Origin: Chloroflexota bacterium
GTDB lineage: Bacteria > Chloroflexota > Dehalococcoidia > UBA2979
NCBI GenBank assembly: GCA_002725365.1
Contig: PBOW01000060.1
Span: forward strand, 7,900-13,495
DNA: 5,596 nt
Direction of reading: 5' to 3'
The translations under genes and the position numbers were made by a program. The notes under the pieces were generated by a model. It ran no database searches. It saw nothing but the letters and a program-made list of their open reading frames with translations, and was not told the origin of the DNA. Below are positions 1 to 4,218 of the stretch, piece by piece (position 1 is the first letter of the stretch; each line of letters begins with the position of its first letter).

Positions 1-295
1 AGTGAATATTTATCTGGTCAGTGAGTGCATCAGTTTTATTATATGAAGCTGACAAGACTTCCAATTGTGACTGCGCATCATCTAATCTAGATAATAGTGA
101 ATCAAGACTGGACCTAAGTTCGACTTCTGATGTGCCCACTGACACCGAATACTCCAAAATAACGGCTTCCAAATTTTTGACGTCTGAGCGTAAAAGTCTG
201 TTCTCTTCCCTTAATGCATCGATCTTATCGGTTCCTCCCGTACAAGAAATTATCAGGAATAATCCGAATACGACGGCGAATAATTTTGCAGACAT
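1..295 (-). CDS. Putative coiled-coil lipoprotein, N-terminal part (3' end beyond window)
   Basis: Seen: an open frame begins at ATG (295-293) and runs without a stop off the left edge, giving 98 residues. It opens with a short positive n-region (K4), a hydrophobic stretch (residues 5-16) and a lipobox I-I-S-C with Cys18, followed by T-G-G. This is a classic type II signal peptide, so the mature protein should be lipid-anchored on the outer face of the cytoplasmic membrane. The rest is charged and helical with 4-3 spaced hydrophobics: L28, L35, V39, L42, I46, Y49, then L60, L64, L67, L71, A74, L78, L81, Y85, with a break near 50-57. This suggests a coiled-coil stalk. A weak GGAG (310-307) lies 11 bases before the start. 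It is 94 bases downstream of dtd on the same strand and may be cotranscribed with it. I recognise no family. The plus-strand frame over this area is a shadow with no comparable features. Confidence 0.72.
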   Translation of the reverse strand, partial: MSAKLFAVVFGLFLIISCTGGTDKIDALREENRLLRSDVKNLEAVILEYSVSVGTSEVELRSSLDSLLSRLDDAQSQLEVLSASYNKTDALTDQINIH

Positions 296-389
296 CTCTA
301 ACTAAACTCCGCCCATTTACCGCGAACCGGTTTTGTTTCCTTACATTTAATCTTAGTGTTTATAATTCAAGTCGTAGTGCCCGCGTCTC
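296..389. other. Short intergenic gap between dtd and the lipoprotein gene
   Basis: This 94-base spacer separates two minus-strand genes. Read on the minus strand it has an isolated TATAAA (364-359) without a convincing -35 box, and a GGAG (310-307) that could serve the lipoprotein gene. A 4-bp inverted repeat ACCG/CGGT (319-331) is too short and wrongly placed to be a terminator for the minus-strand genes. Read-through from dtd is therefore possible but unproven. Confidence 0.4.
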
Positions 390-839
390 TCAGATCAAAT
401 CATGATCATCAATTACTAAATTCAAGGGACCACGCACTGCGGCTGAAACTGTCATATCCGCGCCAAACACACCTAGTTCCACATTCGATACTCTGGACGC
501 CAGGTTACGCGCTAGCCCATCGAATAGTTCCTCAGCGGCAGCGGGCGCAGCAGCTTTGAAAAATGTAGGGCGCCTACCTTTTTTCGATTCACTAATCAAT
601 GTGAAATTAGGAATCAAGAGTATAGATGCTCCCAAATCCAAGCAAGAGTACATCAATCTGTCAGATTCATCAGGAAAAACTCTTAGATTAGCTACCTTCA
701 GGCCAAACTTGTCCAGAAGTTCATCTGTGTCAGTCTCACTAATACCCAAATAAATCAAAAGGGCCTGATCTACCTGAGATTCTATAACTCCGTTCACTGA
801 CACTTTCGCTTCGGATACTGCCTGGAGAATCGCTCGCAT
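390..839 (-). CDS. dtd: D-aminoacyl-tRNA deacylase (DTD) family protein with altered active-site motifs
   Basis: Family role: DTD dimers remove D-amino acids (and misattached glycine) from tRNA in the cytoplasm, using RNA-assisted chemistry in a pocket built by the SQxT and Gly-cisPro motifs. Seen: 149 residues, close to the usual 145-150, and collinear with the family throughout. Family landmarks include the N-terminal MRAILQAVSEAKV strand, NLRVF (51-55), FTL...KKGRRPTF (79-93), GVFGADM (123-129) and GP (137-138). Odd: the motif normally SQFT reads P77-N78-F79-T80. The usual NDGPVT region reads V-R-G-P-L-N. The normally conserved Arg7 is Ala. The catalytic Thr80 and the Gly-Pro pair remain. 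An AAGGGA (850-845) gives a ribosome site 5 bases before ATG. The start lies 2 bases after the fmdB-like stop, so the pair is almost surely one transcript. The family assignment is firm. Unchanged substrate specificity is not assured. Confidence 0.9.
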   Translation of the reverse strand: MRAILQAVSEAKVSVNGVIESQVDQALLIYLGISETDTDELLDKFGLKVANLRVFPDESDRLMYSCLDLGASILLIPNFTLISESKKGRRPTFFKAAAPAAAEELFDGLARNLASRVSNVELGVFGADMTVSAAVRGPLNLVIDDHDLI

Positions 840-841
840 AT

Positions 842-1141
842 CTATCCCTTGTCAGTTGACTCAGGGACCTTGCTTTTAGCAGGCTCATTGGAACCGATAT
901 CGGCAGAATTCGTAGCTGAAGATTGAGTTTCTTTGGTTGCGTTCGATTGCTTCGAATTACTTTCACCACGTTCAGCTGTCTTGTAAAAGCCAGATCCCTT
1001 GAAAACAAGTGCCGGAGGGCTCAACAGGCGTCTAGCTGCACTATCACATTCTGGACAGCTCTGATCAGTAGACGAACCGAATGGAAGTTTTAGTTCGAAG
1101 GTCTGGTCACAAGCATCACAGTGATAATCATATTTGGGCAT
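842..1141 (-). CDS. FmdB-family zinc-ribbon protein with disordered polar tail
   Basis: Seen: 99 residues. The N-terminal 55 match the FmdB/CxxC regulatory zinc-ribbon family: MPKYDYHCDAC start, Cys8-x2-Cys11 and Cys29-x2-Cys32 as a four-cysteine zinc site, then RRLLSPPALVFKGSGFY (37-53), the family's typical end-of-domain motif. Residues 57-99 are rich in Ser, Asn, Thr, Lys and Glu with almost no hydrophobics, so they are probably disordered. Family knowledge: these small proteins are often labelled putative regulatory proteins after FmdB of the formamidase cluster, but most have no proven function. The start is supported by TAAGGA (1154-1149), 7 bases upstream of ATG. The stop TAG is 2 bases from the dtd start, indicating translational coupling. 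It is divergent from rpsB and faces a candidate promoter at 1188-1159. The family call is secure; the biochemical role is unknown. Confidence 0.9.
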   Translation of the reverse strand: MPKYDYHCDACDQTFELKLPFGSSTDQSCPECDSAARRLLSPPALVFKGSGFYKTAERGESNSKQSNATKETQSSATNSADIGSNEPAKSKVPESTDKG

Positions 1142-1158
1142 TGCTCAATCCTTAAATA

Positions 1159-1188
1159 CATATACTATCTTCATATAGCTTCTGGCAA
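1159..1188 (-). promoter_or_regulatory. Candidate promoter for the fmdB-like/dtd transcript
   Basis: On the minus strand, TTGCCA (1188-1183) is a 5/6 match to the -35 consensus and is separated by 18 bases from TATATG (1164-1159), a 4/6 match to the -10 consensus. A start near 1152 would give a leader of only about 11 bases, which would place the AAGGA ribosome site almost at the 5' end. That tight fit is a reason for doubt. A second CATATA copy at 1172-1177 lies within the spacer. Confidence 0.33.
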
Positions 1189-1202
1189 AATCCCCTACCC
1201 AC

Positions 1203-1231
1203 TAGCCATTACTCGAATTAAAAGAGATACT
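1203..1231 (+). promoter_or_regulatory. Weak candidate promoter for rpsB
   Basis: TAGCCA (1203-1208) and GATACT (1226-1231) are each 4/6 matches to the sigma70 -35 and -10 consensus, with a 17-base spacer. The predicted start near 1238 coincides with the base of the first leader inverted repeat, which is why this pair was preferred. An alternative is TTGCTC (1257-1262) with TAACAT (1281-1286), spacer 18, which has a poorer -35. Both are weak; this is inference from spacing only. Confidence 0.2.
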
Positions 1232-1237
1232 GTTCCT

Positions 1238-1296
1238 TCGGTCATTTTAGGCGGGTTTGCTCTAAAACCGATTAGTCACGTAACATTCGAAGTGAC
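1238..1296 (+). promoter_or_regulatory. Possible structured rpsB leader (two inverted repeats)
   Basis: Seen: TCGG (1238-1241) plus TTTTAG (1245-1250) pair with CTAAAA (1262-1267) plus CCGA (1268-1271). This makes ten base pairs with a three-base bulge (1242-1244) and an 11-base loop. A second repeat, GTCAC (1275-1279) with GTGAC (1292-1296), encloses 12 bases and ends 7 bases before the GAAGGAG ribosome site. GGTCA (1240-1244) could instead pair with TGACC (1293-1297), so two exclusive folds are possible. No T-run follows, so this is not an intrinsic terminator. Leaders of rpsB are known autoregulation sites in some bacteria; function here is inferred. Confidence 0.3.
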
Positions 1297-1302
1297 CAAT
1301 TT

Positions 1303-1309
1303 GAAGGAG
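1303..1309 (+). promoter_or_regulatory. Ribosome binding site of rpsB, decides the start
   Basis: GAAGGAG lies 10 bases before ATG 1320 and only 4 bases before an in-frame TTG at 1314. The distance, and the usual S2 N-terminus MA-x-VTM, favour the ATG over the longer TTG-initiated version. Confidence 0.7.
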
Positions 1310-1319
1310 ACTTTTGTAC

Positions 1320-2177
1320 ATGGCGACTGTGACAATGAGAGATCTACTTGAGGCAGGTGTTCATTTCGGGCACCAAACTCGGCGGTGGAATCCGAAAATG
1401 GATCGTTTTCTGTACGGTGCCCGCAATGGGATTCACATCATCGATCTTGGAAAAACCGTAAAGGCTCTTGGTGAAGCACTCGCAGCAGTTCGGGAAACAG
1501 CTGCAAGTGGTGACCAGATATTGTTTGTCGGAACAAAGAGGCAGGCACGGACAATAATTGAGACTGAGGCCAATCGATGCGACATGCCCTTTGTAACAAC
1601 TCGTTGGCTAGGTGGAACCTTGACAAATTTTTCTACTATTCACGATCGTATTAGCAAATACATCGAGTTGTCGGAAGAAATAGAATCCATTAACGCTAGC
1701 CTTGAAGAAAACACTGACTTGACTTCAGTGGGAACAATTGAAGAAGGACAGGAAGAGACTCATCGAAAGTCCCCGTCTGGCCTGACTAAGCGCGAATTAG
1801 TAGGCAGGCAGAAAAATTTTGAGCGAATGCATCGATTTTATTCCGGAATGCAGAATATGGAGCGACCGCCGGGCCTTGTATTCATAGTAGACCCAACACT
1901 CGATGAAATTGCAGTGAAGGAAGCCAATCGATCAGGAATAAAAGTAGTTGCTCTTTGTGACTCCAACTCTAATCCTGACAACATAGATTTTCCAATTCCG
2001 TCCAATGACGATGCGCTTCGAGCAATCCAACTTATCACCTCCAGTGTTGCGGATTCTATTATCGAAGGCATAGCAGTTGGTGAAATTGAGCAGGAATATG
2101 ATGCAGATCTTGCTGCTTCAGTGCAGACTTCTACAGAAGAGATTACAGACCAGGAACCGGAAGAAGCTAGCCAATAA
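1320..2177 (+). CDS. rpsB: 30S ribosomal protein S2 with an extra segment in its helical hairpin
   Basis: S2 binds late to the 30S subunit on the solvent side near S1 and the anti-Shine-Dalgarno region. Seen: 285 residues against the usual 230-260. Signature regions are LLEAGVHFGHQTRRWNPKM (9-27), RNGIHIIDL (35-43), FVGTKRQA (69-76), TRWLGGTLTNF (94-104), LTKRE (155-159), VDPTLDEIAVKEA (190-202), DSNSNPD (214-220) and FPIPSNDDALRAI (224-236). Odd: the segment from RWLGG to LTKRE is 60 residues, against 34 in E. coli S2 as I recall it. An acidic, Ser/Thr/Glu-rich insert of about 26 residues sits roughly at 124-150, at the protruding helical hairpin. The C-terminus (255-285) is an acidic tail. 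It is the first gene of the plus-strand cluster, 46 bases before tsf. The start is chosen from the GAAGGAG site and homology. The identity is certain. Confidence 0.97.
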   Translation: MATVTMRDLLEAGVHFGHQTRRWNPKMDRFLYGARNGIHIIDLGKTVKALGEALAAVRETAASGDQILFVGTKRQARTIIETEANRCDMPFVTTRWLGGTLTNFSTIHDRISKYIELSEEIESINASLEENTDLTSVGTIEEGQEETHRKSPSGLTKRELVGRQKNFERMHRFYSGMQNMERPPGLVFIVDPTLDEIAVKEANRSGIKVVALCDSNSNPDNIDFPIPSNDDALRAIQLITSSVADSIIEGIAVGEIEQEYDADLAASVQTSTEEITDQEPEEASQ

Positions 2178-2209
2178 CACTGGCGCTTCATAAGTTGTTC
2201 TTACGATTC

Positions 2210-2216
2210 AGGAGGT
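2210..2216 (+). promoter_or_regulatory. Strong ribosome binding site of tsf
   Basis: AGGAGGT, nearly the full complement of the 16S 3' end, lies 7 bases before the tsf ATG. It is the strongest Shine-Dalgarno site in the window. It shows that this organism uses the canonical anti-SD and confirms the tsf start. Confidence 0.75.
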
Positions 2217-2223
2217 TCATAGG

Positions 2224-2736
2224 ATGGTAACTACTGCCGATGTTAAGGCACTTCGCGAAGCTACCGGCGCTGGGGTGATGGACGCAAAACGCGCACTCGA
2301 AGAAGCAAGTGGTGATTTCGAAGCTGCGAAAGCGATTATTCAACAGCAGGGATTGGCAAGCGCCGCTAAAAGAGCAGATCGAGAGACCAATCAAGGAATA
2401 GTTACCGCTTACACTCACCCAGCTGGCAAAGGTGGAGGACGAATCGGTGCAATGGTCGAACTCAATTGCGAGACAGATTTCGTAGCAAGAACTGATGAAT
2501 TCCAGGAGCTCGCTCGGGAAGTTGCCATGCAGGTAGCTGCAATGAATCCGTCAGTGGTAAGTTCTGATGAACTCTCGGATGACATAGAGGGCGACGCGGA
2601 ACAGCTTGTACTTCTAAATCAGACATCGATCCGTGATAGCAGTAGAACCATCGGTGACATGGTCCAGGACGCGATCGCGAAAACAGGCGAGAATATTCGC
2701 GTTACGCGATTTTCTCGGTTCGAAATCGGCGGCTAA
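2224..2736 (+). CDS. tsf: Translation elongation factor Ts, short form
   Basis: EF-Ts is the guanine-nucleotide exchange factor that releases GDP from EF-Tu in the cytoplasm. Seen: 170 residues, far shorter than the 283-residue E. coli protein and a little shorter than the roughly 196-residue Thermus type, so it carries a single core subdomain. The UBA-like N-domain has LREATGAGVMDAKRALEEA (10-28). The core has VELNCETDFVART (78-90), whose Asp85-Phe86 correspond to the pair that wedges into EF-Tu near the Mg2+ site. It ends with the family hallmark GENIRVTRFSRFEIG (155-169). The protein is therefore complete, not truncated. It is 46 bases after rpsB with a strong AGGAGGT site, as in the near-universal rpsB-tsf operon. 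The next gene is frr and not pyrH, which is unusual. Confidence 0.97.
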   Translation: MVTTADVKALREATGAGVMDAKRALEEASGDFEAAKAIIQQQGLASAAKRADRETNQGIVTAYTHPAGKGGGRIGAMVELNCETDFVARTDEFQELAREVAMQVAAMNPSVVSSDELSDDIEGDAEQLVLLNQTSIRDSSRTIGDMVQDAIAKTGENIRVTRFSRFEIGG

Positions 2737-2768
2737 CCCATACGCGCTCAAGGATCAGAATGAACCAT

Positions 2769-2797
2769 TTGTCATTTAGTGTGAGTTAAGATGTACT
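2769..2797 (+). promoter_or_regulatory. Candidate internal promoter upstream of frr
   Basis: TTGTCA and TGTACT resemble -35 and -10 boxes with the optimal 17-base spacer. A start near 2804 would leave a 16-base leader. The -10 is poor, and such pairs arise by chance, so the call is tentative. Confidence 0.25.
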
Positions 2798-2819
2798 CTA
2801 GCAATTAAGTGAGCTCTAG
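2786..2819 (+). repeat. Imperfect direct repeat before the frr start
   Basis: TTAAGATGTACTCTAG (2786-2801) and TTAAGTGAGCTCTAG (2805-2819) match at 13 of 15 positions with one extra base in the first copy, separated by CAA. The second copy ends exactly at the frr ATG. The first copy contains its own ATG (2791) opening a five-codon frame ending at TAA (2806-2808). It may be a small duplication of the initiation region or chance. Confidence 0.5.
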
Positions 2820-3389
2820 ATGTCTGACACTACCACAGAAGATTTAATATTTGCGGCCGAGGAAAAAATGGACAGTGCCGTAAACGCACTGGACCGTGAC
2901 CTAATTCAAATCAGATCAGGAAGAGCAAGCTCGGCTATGGTTGAAAACCTGTCAGTAGAGGCTTATGGGAGCCCTACCCCCTTACAACAGATCGCATCGA
3001 TCTCAATACCTGAAGCTCAGCTGATCATGATTCAACCGTACGACCCATCAACCGTTGACTCTGTCATGAAAGCTATACAAATTTCTGATCTTGGCATCAC
3101 ACCATCAACCGACGGTAAAGTAGTGAGATTGCCTATACCCGCATTGACTCAGGAACGGCGCAAAGATCTTGTGAAACAGGTCCAGCAAAAGGCAGAAGAA
3201 AGTCGGATTTCTATACGAGGGTCACGCAGATCAGCCAATGATGATTTAAAAAAGTTAAACAAAACTAGTGGAATTGGAGAAGATGAAGAAAGAAGAGCAC
3301 AGCAAGAGATAGAACAACTCACAAAAAAATATATTTCTGCTGTCGATAGCAAAATCAGCCAAAAAGAGCAAGAGCTCCTCGAAATATAG
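2820..3389 (+). CDS. frr: Ribosome recycling factor
   Basis: RRF works with EF-G to split the post-termination ribosome into subunits in the cytoplasm. Seen: 189 residues, matching the usual 185. The long three-helix bundle (about 1-30 and 106-189) and the inserted beta domain II (about 31-105) are both complete. Markers are LIQIRSGRAS (28-37), VEAYGSPTPLQQIASISIPE (46-65), DLGITPSTDGKVVRLPIPAL (90-109), TQERRKDLVKQVQQKAEES (110-128) and SIRGSRRSANDDLKKLNK (131-148), with arginines 133, 136 and 137 at the functionally important RNA-contact position. A minor departure is Ser in place of Asn in the usual P-x-NDG. The ribosome site is weak (AAGTGAG, 2807-2813, 6 bases before ATG), and the start follows a TAG directly. 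It lies 83 bases after tsf and 66 before uppS. Confidence 0.97.
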   Translation: MSDTTTEDLIFAAEEKMDSAVNALDRDLIQIRSGRASSAMVENLSVEAYGSPTPLQQIASISIPEAQLIMIQPYDPSTVDSVMKAIQISDLGITPSTDGKVVRLPIPALTQERRKDLVKQVQQKAEESRISIRGSRRSANDDLKKLNKTSGIGEDEERRAQQEIEQLTKKYISAVDSKISQKEQELLEI

Positions 3390-3455
3390 TGTTTAGATGT
3401 ATCAAACAGACATGTGTTATAGCCCCAACATCCATGGTTCGAGTTTTCTGGTCTA
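3390..3455 (+). other. frr-uppS spacer
   Basis: This 66-base spacer carries a short TGTTT/AAACA inverted repeat (3390-3394, 3404-3408 region) and an extended -10-like TGTTATAGC (3415-3423) without a good -35. It has no purine-rich ribosome site before the uppS ATG. It may hold a weak promoter for uppS-cdsA-dxr; I cannot support more. Confidence 0.3.
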
Positions 3456-4202
3456 ATGACAGAAGCTGATAAGAATCCAAAAGTGAATTTCCCTAAACAT
3501 GTGGCCATCATTATGGACGGTAACGGCCGTTGGGCTACGGAAAGAGGATTAGAGCGCAAGGATGGGCACAGAGCTGGAGCTGAATCAATAAGACCAGTAA
3601 TACAGCGCCTTGGCGACCACGGAGTTCCTGTAGTCACACTTTTTGGATTTTCTACGGAAAATTGGGGTAGGCCACAGTTCGAAGTTGATGCGATATTTCG
3701 ATTAAGTGGTCATTTTATAGATCAATATTTAGACGAACTTCACAATAGTGAAGTTAGACTACAACATCTCGGACAAATCGATGCTCTCCCAGACTGGTTA
3801 GTGAATAAGGTGGAGGCCGCGGTAGAAAAAACTAGACCAAACAGTGGAATGATCCTCAATCTTGCTTTCAACTACGGTGCCCGTGCTGAAATAGTCCATG
3901 CAGTCCGTGAAGTGGTAGAGAGAAACATTCCTACTGCCGAGATCACTGAATCTCTTTTTGAATCATTTTTACAGACTACGGACCTCCCCCCAGTGGACCT
4001 CCTAATACGAACGGGAAATTCTAGACGAATATCGAATTTCTTACTTTGGCAAGTGGCTTATGCGGAGATATATTTCTCAAAACTCTATTGGCCTGATTTT
4101 GGTGCAGAAGACGTGGACAATGTCCTAGCGGAATACGCTCAGACACAGAGAACATTTGGCCTCGTTCCAGAAACTATGATCTCATCCACAGAAGCCAGAT
4201 AA
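3456..4202 (+). CDS. uppS: Isoprenyl transferase (undecaprenyl diphosphate synthase, cis-prenyltransferase)
   Basis: It adds isopentenyl diphosphate units in cis to farnesyl diphosphate at the membrane surface, making the C55 carrier lipid precursor for peptidoglycan and other surface glycans. Seen: 248 residues, the usual length. All family motifs are present: HVAIIMDGNGRWA (15-27, metal-binding Asp21, Arg25), GHRAGA (37-42), TLFGFSTENWGRP (61-73), LNLAFNYGARAEI (134-146), DLLIRTGNSRRISNF (181-195) and LLWQVAYAEIYF (196-207) with Glu204 at the second metal position, then WPDF (212-215). Odd: the usual RTGGE reads R185-T-G-N-S, so the Glu matching E. coli E198 is Ser189, while Arg185, Arg191 and Ser193 are kept. 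The chain length of the product cannot be read from sequence. No clear Shine-Dalgarno site precedes the ATG; the start fits the family N-terminus. Confidence 0.95.
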   Translation: MTEADKNPKVNFPKHVAIIMDGNGRWATERGLERKDGHRAGAESIRPVIQRLGDHGVPVVTLFGFSTENWGRPQFEVDAIFRLSGHFIDQYLDELHNSEVRLQHLGQIDALPDWLVNKVEAAVEKTRPNSGMILNLAFNYGARAEIVHAVREVVERNIPTAEITESLFESFLQTTDLPPVDLLIRTGNSRRISNFLLWQVAYAEIYFSKLYWPDFGAEDVDNVLAEYAQTQRTFGLVPETMISSTEAR

Positions 4203-4218
4203 TTCCGAATTGATATTG

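Larger units (their letters stand above)
2737..2819 (+). other. tsf-frr gap where pyrH is often found
   Basis: Only 83 bases separate tsf and frr, with no coding remnant of UMP kinase in any frame. The gap holds a weak promoter-like pair, TTGTCA (2769-2774, 5/6) and TGTACT (2792-2797, 4/6) spaced by 17 bases, and an imperfect direct repeat just before the frr start. No terminator-like hairpin with a T-run is visible, so tsf transcripts may continue into frr. Confidence 0.5.

Noticed and set aside
21..305. Plus-strand open frame of 94 codons at the left edge
   Set aside because: It is Ser-rich with no motif and is the complement of the minus-strand frame, which has a proper lipoprotein signal peptide and heptads.
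319..331. ACCG/CGGT hairpin followed by TTTGTTT as a terminator
   Set aside because: The stem is only 4 bp, and the T-rich side would serve plus-strand transcription, where no gene ends. On the minus strand no T-run follows.
1238..1271. rpsB leader stem as an intrinsic terminator or attenuator
   Set aside because: There is no U-run after the stem on either strand, and the stem is A/U-rich; it is kept only as a possible regulatory fold.
1838..2191. Minus-strand open frame of 117 codons inside rpsB
   Set aside because: It is antisense to the conserved C-terminal half of S2 with no independent support.
2737..2819. Decayed pyrH remnant
   Set aside because: The gap is too short, and no recognisable UMP kinase motif appears in any frame.
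3434..3469. Small plus-strand frame (11 codons from ATG 3434) overlapping the uppS start
   Set aside because: It is out of frame with uppS, very short and has no ribosome site. A coupling leader peptide is conceivable but not supported.
3149..3637. Minus-strand open frame of 162 codons across the frr-uppS junction
   Set aside because: It lies antisense to two certain genes, is Ser/Cys-rich without any motif, and has no ribosome site. It is a shadow frame.
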